From the NCBI GenBank assembly GCA_008330645.1, contig VLTN01000103.1, forward strand, positions 1 to 58,130: a stretch of DNA of 58,130 nt, in the 5' to 3' direction. Positions 32,254 to 44,200 of the stretch are shown here, one piece after another. The stretch's first letter is position 1; every line of letters starts with the position of its first letter. The notes under the pieces were generated by a model that was not told the DNA's origin, did not search any database, and was given only the letters and a program-made list of their open reading frames with translations. The DNA is from Cafeteria roenbergensis. Its lineage: Eukaryota; Sar; Bigyra; Bicosoecida; Cafeteriaceae. The position numbers and the translations under genes were made by a program.

Positions 32254-34404
32254 CTACAAGCTGTGCAGCCAGTCGTTGTGGGGCATTTCCGGCGCAGCCG
32301 GCCCAGCGGCCGCCCCTGGCGGGTGCAGGTGCTGGTCAAAGCCGGGGTCCGGAAATGCTGCAGGCGCCGAGGGCGCAGGCGGGGCTGCGGGCCCGTGGTC
32401 GGCCCCCAGCGAGAAACCGGGGGCGGCCGCGGCTGCCTGGGCCGCCGCCCGATCGTTGGCTTCCCTCTTGGCAGCGGCGGCCGCGGCCTCCGCCTCCGCC
32501 TCCGCCTGCCGCCGGCGCCCCGCTTCAGCATCGGCTCGCTCCTGGAGGGCCGCCCGCTGGCGCGCCGACTCTGCTCGCTGCCTGTCTGCCTGCGCCCTGG
32601 ATGCGGCAAGACGCTCGGCGGCCGAAGCCGCGCGTTCTTGGACGGAACCCTCCGGTGCTGCCGTCCTGGGCAGCAGCGGTGCTCGTGTCGACCTTGCGAC
32701 AGACCTTGCTGCTGCTGCGGCGCCCGCCTTCCCGTTCCGCACACCGCAGAACACGCACACGGCGAGCAGCCCCACCAGAACGGCCGACGCGATTGCAAGG
32801 CCCCTCGCCGCCTGCACCAGCCCCATGGCCGGGGAATAAAGGTACGGCGGCATGGCGCTGCTTGGCAGGGGCGGTCCGAACGGGGCAAACATGCTCTCCA
32901 GGACAGACCCGGGTGTATCGTCGTTTTCTGGAACGGGCGACACCATGCGCAGGTATGGCATGTCGTGCATCGACAGCGCGGCATTCATCGCCATGCTCGC
33001 TGTCACCGCGCCGCCGCTGGCCGCAGTGAGCATCGCCACTGCGGCCAAGACGCCCCAGCACCGGAAGCAGCGGAACGCGCCGCCCTCGCGCACATTGCAG
33101 CATGCAAAGAGCACCAGCGTGACCAGCACCGCACCTGAGCACGCGGTCTGTACTGCCTCCAGGAACGTGACGGACTCGGAGACTTGCGCCACTTGGGGCA
33201 TCACCACTTCGCTCACGTCCGGCAGCGTGGGCGCCGTGCTGTTGGCGGGGTTGAGCAGCGCCAGCCGTCGGGGCGTTCCCCGCTCCCAGCAGTCCTGCAT
33301 CTCGTAGCCGAAGGCGAGCGCTCCTGCTCCAACGGCGCTCACGCAGCCGACGCCGTTGCTGACGCTGTAGTACACCTGTGGCTCAAACAGCATGGATCCT
33401 GGGCGCGAAGCGTTCAGCAGAGCGACTTGTGACTCGATTTCCAGCGCTGGCGCCTGCGCGGCCATGCCGCCGATGACCAGCGCCGCAATGTGCACGCCCA
33501 CCAGGCAAGGCGACATGGCGCACACGCGCATCCAGTACGCCAGCGCCGGGTCCATGTGGGAGTTGGTCGTGGCCCGGTCCTCGTATGTGCAGAGCCCGGA
33601 GGCGCTGCGTCGATGGCAATCGTTGTAGGTGTCGCCGCAGCAGCCGGGCTTGTCAGCGTTGGCGGACCGGCAGCACGCCGGCATGCAGCACTGCAGCACA
33701 GTTTCGGCGCTGGTGCGCGAATCTCTGTCGTCTGTCCTGCAGCACGAGAGCAGGAGGCCGAGAACTCCGGCCACGGTCATGGGGATGCAAGCGAAGTATT
33801 GCAGCCAGGTGGTGTTTTGGGAGATGCTGCAAGCTTGCGCCATGTCGGGCGCAAACACCATCTCGTACGTTTGCCAGTACCACACCTCGTTGAAGAAGCA
33901 CTGCGAGTCGGCTCCGTAGCGCGCAATGACTACGGCCGCAACGACCGAGGCCGGCCACGCGACGGCGATGCCGAGCGCCTCAAGCCGCGCAAACAGGCGG
34001 CGGTAGCCTGCAGGAACGCCCGTGACGGAGCAGAAGAACACCTGCAGCACGATGTGGAGCACCCTGGCTGCGACGGGGAGGTAGCCTGCCATGCTGGCGA
34101 AGAGCAGCGGCGTGAGCATGTGCCAGTGGGGCAGCTGCGCCACCTGAGCGGCCGCGTGCGCTACGGCGAAGCTGCCAAAGGGGAGAACGGCGCTCAGGGC
34201 TGGCTGCGTAGCGTTCGCGTACGCAAACACTTCGTATCCCTTTGCAGTTGTGGCGAATGGCGCCTTCACGAGCACGTGGTCGGGAGTGAAGAAGACCGAG
34301 GAAGCTCCCGAGTCGCTGAATTCGCAGCCCACAGACACCTCCGCGAAGCCCTGCAAGAACGCGAACGTTGCTATGATCGCTCCGGCCGCGCTGGCCAGCG
34401 GCTG
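32254..34404 (-). CDS. Multi-pass membrane protein, tandem family member 4 with coiled-coil tail (716 aa from exon shown)
   Basis: The exon begins at 34404 (QPLASAAGAIIATFAFLQGF, first helix) after an acceptor that sits directly against a run of about 20 C on the coding strand. It stops at 32254. The family plan is complete: SAVLPFGSFAVAHAAAQVA, WYWQTYEMVFAPDMAQACS, CCRTDDRDSRTS, CCRSANADKPGCCGDTYND, RRSASGLCTYEDR, GVGCVSAVGAGALAFGYE, MQDCWERGTPRRLALLNPAN and NVREGGAFRCFRCWG. The tail (QRAESARQRAALQERADAEA and onward to PHNDWLHSL) is almost identical to member 3, at DNA level too (29187-29520 against 32254-32590), whereas the extracellular loops differ more. This points to a recent duplication or gene conversion of the cytoplasmic part. 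Confidence 0.7.
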   Translation of the reverse strand, partial: QPLASAAGAIIATFAFLQGFAEVSVGCEFSDSGASSVFFTPDHVLVKAPFATTAKGYEVFAYANATQPALSAVLPFGSFAVAHAAAQVAQLPHWHMLTPLLFASMAGYLPVAARVLHIVLQVFFCSVTGVPAGYRRLFARLEALGIAVAWPASVVAAVVIARYGADSQCFFNEVWYWQTYEMVFAPDMAQACSISQNTTWLQYFACIPMTVAGVLGLLLSCCRTDDRDSRTSAETVLQCCMPACCRSANADKPGCCGDTYNDCHRRSASGLCTYEDRATTNSHMDPALAYWMRVCAMSPCLVGVHIAALVIGGMAAQAPALEIESQVALLNASRPGSMLFEPQVYYSVSNGVGCVSAVGAGALAFGYEMQDCWERGTPRRLALLNPANSTAPTLPDVSEVVMPQVAQVSESVTFLEAVQTACSGAVLVTLVLFACCNVREGGAFRCFRCWGVLAAVAMLTAASGGAVTASMAMNAALSMHDMPYLRMVSPVPENDDTPGSVLESMFAPFGPPLPSSAMPPYLYSPAMGLVQAARGLAIASAVLVGLLAVCVFCGVRNGKAGAAAAARSVARSTRAPLLPRTAAPEGSVQERAASAAERLAASRAQADRQRAESARQRAALQERADAEAGRRRQAEAEAEAAAAAAKREANDRAAAQAAAAAPGFSLGADHGPAAPPAPSAPAAFPDPGFDQHLHPPGAAAGPAAPEMPHNDWLHSL

Positions 34405-35726
34405 CTGCGGCGGGGGGGGGGGGGGGGGGGCATATTCCAGGCGAGGGCGGCGGGGGGCGCGGCACCAGAGGTTGGAGCAGCTCGGTCATGCGGCACTCGA
34501 CGGGAACCACGGCTCGCCCGACAGCCCAGCCGCCGCCGGGGGACCCGTGCGCGCCCCGATCGGCGGACCGGTGTTGCCTCAGCACGAGCGGCGGATCCCG
34601 CCTTCTCCTTCAGCGTGCCCGCGGAGGCAGTTGCCGTCGGTCGAGGCCAGTCTCGGCGGCACTTGCCGCGCAGCGGCGGCGCCGCAGAAGGCTTCCGGAA
34701 AGCTGCTCCCGCCCCAGTCCCCGTGCGGATAGCCGCACCCGCCCGCTGCTCACCATTAAGCAAAAAGCAATCGCGCGGAACCTCGAGATCCCCGGGGTCA
34801 TGACAGCCCACTGGGCGGCGTTGCCCGTCGTGAGAGTGGTGGAGTCGCTGTCGCAACGAGGCGCGTGCCAGATTTGTTGCGAGGCTGGCTCAAACTATGG
34901 GTTGCAGTCGCGCTGGCAGAGCCAGATTTGTCCGTCTAGTCTGCGCATTGGCCCCTCGAGGCAGCTCGACGCCTCAGTTCCGAGCGATCGCGGCGCACAG
35001 GGGCAGTGATGCCCCGGCCCTCCAGCCGTGGGAGCGCTCGCGCGCCACGCATCTGCGTGCCGGGCAGACTGCAGCGACAATGGAGTGACGCAGCCGACTG
35101 CCTCGAAGCGGGTGTATGACAGAGCACTCTTGATCAACTCATTGCAGCAAGACTCACTCGTGGAGGCCTCAACACATCAGAGGCGCGAGGTGCGCCTCAC
35201 CGCGGCCTCGGGGCCAGACCACCTCTCGCAAGCGCACACCCAAACACTGACCGACGGAGCGCGGTGTCGATTCAGAAGGCGGCCCCGGGCCCGCTGCTGC
35301 GGCAAACAGCGCAGGCACATCACCAATCGTTCGTTGCTCGCAAACCCACTCCAAAGGAGCCCAAACCCAACTAAATGCAACGCAACGCAAATCCATGCGA
35401 TGCAAGGCAAATCCATGCGATGCAGCGCGATGCCATGCGATGCAGCGCGATGCCATGCGATGCAGCGCGATGCCATGCGATGCAGCGCGATGCCATGCGA
35501 TACAGCGCGATGCCATGCGATGCCACGAAGCAGTCAGAGGCAAGTCACCAACAATGGCACTTTCCGCCCCTGCCCCCTCCCCCCCCCGTCGCATCGTCTG
35601 CCCGCCACCGATGCAACGATTGGCGCTGGCCAAGGCTCACCGTCTGGCCAAGGCTCACCGTCTGGCCAAGGCTCACCGTCTGGCCAAGGCTCACCGTCTG
35701 GCCAAGGCTCACCGTCTGGCCGAGGC
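34405..35726. other. Intergenic region with poly-C splice tract and two minisatellites
   Basis: A run of about 20 G on the plus strand (34411-34430) is the polypyrimidine tract of the intron before member 4. The first exon of member 4 should lie between here and about 34900, but it was not resolved. 34.9-35.4 kb shows no gene. Two tandem-repeat arrays follow at 35381 and 35628. Confidence 0.5.
35381..35524. repeat. 20-bp minisatellite (unit TGCAGCGCGATGCCATGCGA)
   Basis: Five consecutive 20-bp units lie at 35421-35520; one has TACAG instead of TGCAG. Two degenerate units (CGCAACGCAAATCCATGCGA and TGCAAGGCAAATCCATGCGA) precede them. Each unit contains an inner near-repeat GATGC. No spacer variation, so it is not a CRISPR-like array. 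Confidence 0.85.
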
Positions 35727-35735
35727 TCACCGGCT
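35628..35735. repeat. 18-bp minisatellite (unit GGCCAAGGCTCACCGTCT), six copies
   Basis: Five exact units and one degenerate unit (GGCCGAGGCTCACCGGCT) are consecutive. The stop codon of the kinase-like frame (minus strand, 35727-35729) lies inside the last, degenerate unit, so the array sits in or right after the gene's 3' end. Confidence 0.85.
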
Positions 35736-37158
35736 GGCAGCAGGGTCGCCTCGTCCTCGTGGCGGGCTTGAGCGCGGCGCGGGTGACGTCGGGCTCGCGG
35801 CCCCGCAGCCGTCATCGCTCCCTCTGGAGGCGGTTATCGCGTCCGTTGCGCAAAAGAGCCGGTGCACGGGCAGAGACTCCTCCTCGCTCTGCCCCGCACG
35901 CCGGGAACGTTCCGAGAATCTGCCCCGCGCAAACACCGTTGCAGGTGCGTCTGCCGACCCAGGAAAGAGTGCCGTCGCCGGGACGGTGCCCCGCTCGCGA
36001 GTCAACGCGAAATCGCCGCATACCACCGGAGCGGCGCCACGGCCCGCCGTCCTGGACACCGGAGCTCTGCCGCGAAGTGGAACGGCAGAGCGGAATCCTT
36101 CCATTCGAACGCCTTGGAAGTCCGCGATCAACCCAGAGCCTGCCGCGGCGAAACCGCCATAGCCCGATCCAATATCAGCTCTACCGGATCTACCGGCTCT
36201 GCCAGCCGCAGCGACTCCCCTTCGGCGCTTGTCTGGCGCCGGCGGCGGGTCCAGGGCACCTCTTGCCTGTTCGCTCTGCGCGGCTCGCGCCAGCAGCTCT
36301 GCCAGGGAGAGTGACCCGACGTCGACCACCCGATGGTGGTCACTGGACAGCGACTGTCCGTTGTGACTGCTGCGACTGGGGTCTGACCCCGCCATTGCGA
36401 CGGCGGCGTCGCGTCGCGCTGCCGGCGCGAAGGGCGACGTGACAGGGGGCCCTCCCCGCGGGGCCCCGGAAACTCCCACGCGACTGTCGCCACAGCGAGG
36501 GGTTGAAGTGGGCTCGACTCTGCTGGTGACCGCGGAGAGCTTTCGCGGAGTTCGGATGGCGCGACTCGGGGAGAAGGCCGAAACCGCTGCGGGGGGGGAG
36601 CGATTGAGCTGTGATGCGCCAGAGATGCGGGGCCGATGCTTCGGCGATGGAGGAGTTGCAACGTGCGGGGTCAGAGAGTGAACGTCACTTCCAACGGCAG
36701 TTGCAGTTGCAGTTGCAGTTGCAGCGTCGGCATCGCCTGTGGATGATTGCCACATGGATGGAGCAACGCTGGCCTTGGGAGTCACTCGCAGCTCGGCTGA
36801 CGAAACGGGCGGTTCAGCCGCTGCCGGCGCCAGAGCTGAACCGCTCTGCGGGGGAGCGCATTGGCCCGAAGCACCCCCAGCGCTCGACGCGGTTACGTCA
36901 ACCCGTTCCACGTCACAGGCCACGGCGCTGCCCGCGCTGCTGCCGCCGTCAGCTGACTCTTGAGCGAGGGCTTGGATGGCCGTTGGGCGAAGTGAGTGCG
37001 CGGATACGAGCTCTGCACTGGTGAGGACTCTGGCGGCTCTGCAAGACGACGTCGACCGCGGCGACGCCGTCACGGTGTCCAGTGACCAGCCCTGCGCTGC
37101 TGACGAAACCGCAGCCGCCGTCGTAACCGCAGCTCCGGCCGACGCCGACGCCGTCGCC

Positions 37159-37190
<32 letters not shown>

Positions 37191-37944
37191 CGACGACGAC
37201 GACGACGACGACGAGGAGGAGGATGAGAGGCTTGAGCAGCGCGGCTGACCGGGGTGCTGTGCCGACGACATATTGCAGCTGCTGCTGCCACCGGCGGAAT
37301 GATTCCCCGATGAAGCAGCAGTAGCAGCAGCAGCAGCATCCCCGCCATCACACGCACTCCCCCCAGCTCCGCGCGAAACCGCTGGAAGTTGGTTGCAGCC
37401 CGTCTGAGACGCACCTGTGGTAGAGCCGGTGCTGGAGGCGGATACTGCCGCGGGGGCGGCTTGGCTCTGCAGCGCAGTCGGCGACGGCGTGGCTGACGTC
37501 GGCAGCTGTGAAACCGCAGCCGCCCTGCCAGCAGACGGCTGACGTGCAGCAACTGCCGAAGCAAGCGCGGTTTCACGTCCGCCAGCGGCCGCGGTGGCGA
37601 CTCCTGAGACGGGCACGGACAGTGGTAGGGACATCCCGGCGGTTTCACGGGGCGGGGACTGCGTCGGTTCTTCCAACTCCGCATCAAGGGCATCGACGCG
37701 ACTCGATGCCTTGAGCGACTCCGCATCCATCTCCGCACACTGGCTCCAGCTGCAACCGTTTCCAACGGCTGTGCCGTCAATGACGGTCCGTGCCGCCGCA
37801 GCTGACGCTGACGTCAGCGCGGAGCTGCCCGCCGCCGACGACGAAAACGCCAACGACGTCGACGACGATGGAACAGCCCCGCTGGTTGCTGTTGCTGCTG
37901 CTGTCGCTGCCGCTGCCGCTGCCGCTGCTGCTGCTGCTGCGGAT

Positions 37945-37976
<32 letters not shown>

Positions 37977-38214
37977 CGACGACGAGGAGGATTCTGCAGC
38001 TGAAGCAACAGTTGCACTCGCCATCACTTGGTTGCGTGATGCTCCGGTGATTGCACGATCAGCTGATGTGCCTGTCGAGGCGCCATCGTCACATATCAGA
38101 GACGAGTTGCCGTCAATAGGCCGCGCAACCGCTGCAGTGTCGCGGAGTCTCTGACCAGCAGCGCTGAAACCGCCACCGTTACCGCTACCGCTACCAGCAC
38201 CAGCACCGGCAGTG

Positions 38215-38245
<31 letters not shown>

Positions 38246-41200
38246 CAACAGCTCCACCAGAAACGTTGCCACTGCTGGCTGGCACACCCGTCACAGACCG
38301 CCTCGCTGCTACGGCAGCAGCTCGCATTTGCGATCGGGCAAGGTCGTGAAACCGCTGGGCTGCGTTGACCAGATCCTCATCGCGCGGACTGATCAAGGCA
38401 CGGAGCGATGCCGTACTGATGTCCGGGTGATCGGCCAGTGATGGGCGGGCGATCGATGCTGCACTTGACCGACGCGAGATGGACTCGGGACGCGCACCTG
38501 GCGGGACCGCGATGCGCGGCAGAAGCAGCGGCGACGCCAAAGCAGAGCCGCAAGCCGAGCTGGTTGAGCGCGAAACCGCTGGTGGAGCTTGCATGGCAGC
38601 GATCCCTCCAGGTGGAGCAGCCGCAGCTGAGGTTGTAGTTTCAGTTGCAGTTGCAGGCACAGGCGCATTCAGAGGGGGAGCTTGACTGTGCAGAGCCGGT
38701 GTTGAAGTGGCAGAGCAACACGCCGAAGTGGCAGAGCCGAAAGCTGCGTCAAGCGCTGCGGAAAACGACGTTGACGAGGACGCCGACGACGCCGACGACG
38801 TGGCTCTGCCGTACATCGATGCAGCTCTGCCATGGTGAGGGCCAGGGCGACGCAGTGCTGACGGCTCTGCCACGAAACCGCTGGAGCTGGTTGCCTTGTT
38901 GCAGGAACCGTCTCCGCCGGCGTGGCTGCATGCGGCAGTCGGCTCAACTGCAACTGCAACTGGTGCAAAAACTGCAACTGCGTCAGCCGCAGCAACGGGT
39001 TCCTGTGCCAGTGCGAGCGAGCACGTCTCCGGGTCAGCTGACTCGGCCCAACTGTCCTCCGGAACCAGACCTGCTGACAGTGTCTCGGTGGGCGTGGGCT
39101 CCGGCGTGAAACCGCGCGAGTGAAGTGAAGCTACTGACGGATGGACATGACTCCGGGACAGAGCGTGTCGCGGGCCACTCGACGAAACCGCGCAGGACAC
39201 CGCGCGACGTAACCGCAGCTCGCATGCGTGCGACCCCGCAGACGTTACTGCTCCCACGGCTGCAGTTGTAGTTGCAGTTGAAGCTGAGGTTGGGGCAGTA
39301 GTTGCGGTTGCCGCAGGCTCACTATCTGCAACGTGCGGCGACAAGGGTTTCGCCAGCCCGTGGCCGGAGCCATCACCAGTGAGTCGGGGCGGTGCGAAAC
39401 CGCCAGTGCCCTCGTCGATCGATAGCGCCGAAACAGGAACGGTTGACGTCCCGCCAGCCGCCCTGCCTGCAGAGCCAAAGTGAGCGGTTTCAGCTGGCAG
39501 AGCCGATCCGTGGGACACGGAGGACGCGGCTGACTCCGGCACTGACGTCACCGCGCAGTCACACACCAGTCGTGCGCCAGTCAAGTGCGGCCTGGCAGTG
39601 GCCTCTCCACCGGCATCGCTGCCGCCGCCGCCGCAATTGCTGCTGCTGCTGGGGCCGCTGCTGCTGGGGCCGCCGCCGCCGCTGCTGCTGCTGGTGTGGA
39701 CTGCAGCGGCAGCGGCGGCGGCAGCGGCAGCGGCGGCTGTGGGGGCACCGGCTAGCTGTCGAGCAGCGCTTGCAGCGGTTTCATCCGCGTCACCTTCACC
39801 GTCGCCGTCGACGTCCTCGTCGCTGTCGTCGGCAGAACCTTGTGCCGACGACAGCACCACCGAATGGGATGTCTGAGCTGTGGTGTGGGAATCGGCAGAA
39901 CGATTCGCCGATGCCACAGGCTTGGCAAGTGCAGCTGCAAATGCAACGGCAGCTGCTGTTGCTGGCACAGCAAGCGACGACGACGACGAAGACGACAACG
40001 ATTCTGGCACCTGACGCCACTTGGAGAGCGAAGCCTGCGTGGCGGCAACCGCTGCAGTTGTAGTTACAGTTGCAGTTGCAGTCCCTGCGTTTGAAATGTC
40101 CTCGCGAGCCACGTCGGAGTCGACGTCTGAGTCGCTGTCCAGCTCAATCTCCGTCGCCTGAGAGTCGAGCGGTTTCGCAACGCCACCTTGTACTTGATCG
40201 ACCGGTGATGCTCTGGCAGAGCTGCAGCTGCGTTGCATAGACCGACGCTGCCGGAGCTGCATGCGGCGAATTGCTTGGCCGAACCGGTCAGACTCCAGTC
40301 GCAGGGCTGTCATCTCGCGACGACGAGCAGCTGCTGCCGCTGCGACTGCGGCGTGATTCGACGATGACTGCCAGCTGACTGGTTGGTGGTGCTGCACGTG
40401 ACCAGCAGCAACTGCAACCGAACCCGCAACGCCACCCAAGCCACCACCGCCGCCGGCAACAGCACTGCTTGGCACGGCTGCGGCGTGACGATGCAGCAAG
40501 GAACCAGGCAGAGCTGCAGCAGTTGCAGTTGCAGTTGCAGTTGCAGTTGATCCCGTCCGTTGGCCGATTCCCAGTTGCGCTTGCACCTGCTGTTGTTGCT
40601 GGTGTTGTTGCTGCTGCTGCTGCTGCTGCTGCTGGCGTTGGAGTTGCATTTGCAACTGCAGCCAGCGTTGTTCGTGCTGCAGTTGCAGTTGCCGTTGGCG
40701 AGACGCTGAGGGCGGCAGCGTCGGCGCCACAGCCAGAAACTTGAGGACTTCAATCGCTCGATCGCGGCGTTGCAGCGCCGCGTTGGCGTTGGAGAGGGCT
40801 GCCTCAGCTGCCGTGGCCTGAGCTGTTAGCTGGCGCAAGTGCTCCGTGAGATGCGTCACGCGGTTTCGCAGCGCACTGACCTCCACTCCCATGCGAAAGT
40901 TCTCACTCTTGAGCACTTCGATGCGGGCCGCCGTCGACGATCGAACAAGGGGGTGGCGAAGGAGCTCTGCAGCTGACGGCCGATCCTTCCAGTTCGGTGC
41001 CATCATTCGCCGCAGAAGCGGCAGCAGCCGGGGGTCTCTGCCTGGCAGAGCCGGAAGAAGTCCCTGGCGTAACCGCTGCCACACGGGTCCGTTGGACGGG
41101 AGGCGGCCTCTGCCGCATGCCAGCTCGAGAATTGTCGCACCCAGCGAAAAGACGTCGGCGCGGGTTAGGTCAGTGTCAGCTGACCCGAGCATCTCGGGCG

Positions 41201-44200
41201 CGAGGTACCTGGCGTCGCCTTCCTCCACAGAGGCTTGGCGCCTGAGAGCTGGTGCCGCTGCTGGTGCCGCTTGCACAGCTGGTGCTGGTGCTGGTGCCGG
41301 TGTCGGTGCCGATTCCAACCCCGACGACGACGACGAGGACGATGATGACACTGCCACTTTGCAATGACCCGCCGTTGCAGTTGCAGTTGCAGTTGCACCA
41401 GGGTCGTTCGACATGGAGCTGTCCATTGCGGCTGGCGGCAGGCTTGGCGGGACCTGTTCCGGAAACGCCGCCCCTCCCGATGGCGAAGCCTGGAATGACG
41501 TCACACCTTCATCTGGTGATGCGCACAGGAACGTGGTGTGATGCACCCCTGACTTGGCCAGCAGCCCGTCGTCGAGTAGAGGCAACTTCAACTGAGAGCT
41601 GTCACGGCGGATACTGCTGCTGCTGCTGCCAAAGCCACCGCTTTGAGAGAAGCCTTGAGAAGTTGCAGTTGCAGTTGCAGTTGGTGTTGGAGTCACTGCT
41701 CGCATTCTGACCCGCCTAGCGAGCCCGAGATCACCCAATTTGAAGGTGTATCGGTACCGGTCCCACGGCGATGCCCGCTGCTGCGATGGACCAACACCAG
41801 TGACTCCACCAGTGACGCCATCTGCAGCACTGCTGCTGCTGCTGCTGCTGCTGCTTGTTGCAGGGGCGCCACCCGCGGCGCCACCAGCTGCGCCACCAGC
41901 TGCGCCACCAGCTGCGCCGCCGGCTGCGCCGCCGGCGGCGGCGCTGCGATCGACGTACCGGAACAGAATATTCTCCGGCTTGATGTCGAGATGGACTAAC
42001 CGGTCGCCCTGGCCGGAATCGGAAGGATTGGAAGGATCGGCAGAGCCGGGTTGGTGAGTGCTGCTGGAGGCGTCAGCGCCTGGAAGGTCGCCGCGTTGTC
42101 CAACGCCAGGCCATCGCGAGGTTGAAGTTGAAGTTGAAGTTGCAGTGCCGGTGGCAGGCATTTGAGTGACCCCCTGGGGAGTGTTGCGCGACCGACTGCT
42201 GTGCAACGCCTGCAAGCCCTCCAGGCAGTGACGCAGAGCGAGCACCAGCATGCGATCGGGGAGGGTGCCGGGCGGAACCCGTGACGGCGTCGACGTCGAC
42301 GCTGACGTCGGCTTCGTGGTGACCATCCCGGTATCGCTGGACGAATGGGCAGGCGAAACCGCCGTGGCGTCAGCGGCAGAGGCTGCAACCGTGGGGGTGC
42401 CCGGCCGCGACGGCGCGACGCCATCGGCCGAAACCGCTGCGCCTGTCATCGCCGAGTCACCACCAGCGCTGCTGCTGCTGGCAGAGCTGTCTCTCGCCCC
42501 AAGGGCGGCAGCTGAGCGCGAAACCGTAGCTGAAACCACATCATCGTCAGCATCACTGGCGGCGGCGGGATCACCAGTGGCGGCGGCGATAACAGCAGGG
42601 TCAGTTGAGGTGTTGGTTGCGGTTGCGGTTGCGGATGCGGTTGCGGTTGCGGTTTCGGCGGCTTTGCCAGCCGCTCTCCCCCCATTGGCACCTCTCGTTG
42701 TAGTTGCAGTTGCAGTTGCAGTTGCGGAGGAAGCATCAGACACCGACGCCGGGTCGGGCAAAAGCTCCGCCGTGTCCCATGATAGAGCCGGTGCGCTGGG
42801 GTCCAAACCGTCAACGTCCGCCGCGACGGATGCCAGCTGACGAAGTGTGCCCGCGCAGAGCTCTGTCTGGATGTAGAGCTCTGAACGGCTCTGCCAAGCC
42901 CCAAAGTACCTGACAATGTGTCGCGTATCCGGCAGAGCCGCAAGTAGCTTCGCCTCCTGCTGCATGGAGATCTTTGTGCGGGAGCTAATACCCCGCACAT
43001 CGATGATTTTGACAGCGTAGCTGCCGCCGTCGATACGGTGAACTGCCTCCACAACCCTTCCGAAGGAACCCTTCCCCAGCTGAGAGACCACCACAAAGTC
43101 GCTCTCAAGCGATCGACCAGCAGAAGGCTCGGTAGAGCCCTGGTCTTGCTGCATCTGCATCTGCAACTGCAATTGCAGCTGCATTTGATGTTGGTCGTGG
43201 ATTTCGGCACCGCCACGAAACCGCTGGCGGTGATTTGCCGGCTGCTGCTGCTGCAGTTGCGGATGACGGCCCTGGATTCGGTGGCGCAAGCTAGAGCCGG
43301 AGCCGGAGGCCCCTGGCGGCGGCGGCGGCGGGGAGCCGTCGGCTGCCATGGCAGAGCCACCGTACCCGGCAGAGCTGTGCCATGCGGCACCGGGCGACCC
43401 GTCAATGTGGCTTGGACCGTCATCTTTCCGGCCGACGAAACCGCCGTATCGCGAAACCGCTTCGCCACGCCGGCCCCTGAGCGCTTGCCCGGTGTTCACT
43501 GCCTGCGAGGCCAACTCCCAGACCCTTCCGGTGTCACTGCTGGCAGAGCCAATCACCGGCCCATCATCACCTGCCCCGAACAGCGATCGACGAAGCCCAG
43601 CCCCCGGCGGCGACCCGTCGACGTCGTCATCACCATCACCCGCGACTCCCAGATCAGTCACCAGGCCGTCACTGTTACCGGCTCGGTGACGCGGCCCGAT
43701 GCAGCCACGGGCCGCCGCCACCGCCCTCCCGGCCGCGTCGCCATCCATGTCCCACGGCGAAGCGGCTCTGCCAAAGGGCCCGTGGCTCTGCCTCGTGAAA
43801 CCGCCGAAAGTGGCGCCAGTGGACCGCGTCGACGCTGGAACCGCAAAGCGCTCCGCGGCGAAACCGCCCGAGTCCGCGGCTGGGTCGGCGCCATCTTCGC
43901 AGAGCCGCACAGTCGGCATCATATGCGTGGAGCTTGCGTCACGGTAGCGCCGGCCGGACGGGGCCCCCGCTTCTTGCAGAAGGGGACTGCCTCGCGGAAA
44001 CGGCTGAATCGCGAAACCGCCGGTTTCATGACGGAAGTCGGCACCGGCGCGGTTCGGTGGCATCAACAGCGATCTTCGGCCAGTTGCAGTTGCAGTTGCA
44101 GTTGCATTCGGTCCGGAGACAGCAGCCATGGACGTCGCTGCAGCGTCACGGCTCGGGAGGGGAACGACTCCGAGCGACCCTCGCCGGCCAAACCTTCTGC

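Noticed and set aside
31783-33138. Plus-strand open frame of 451 codons
   Set aside because: Antisense to member 4's tail, whose frame shows conserved motifs shared with three paralogues; no domain is seen on the plus strand.
35381-35735. CRISPR-like array
   Set aside because: Repeats are directly adjacent with no unique spacers, and the genome is eukaryotic; these are minisatellites.
37156-37215. Poly-Asp acidic protein on the plus strand
   Set aside because: The GAC array is antisense to a poly-Ser run in the much longer kinase-like frame; the plus-strand frame is short and featureless.
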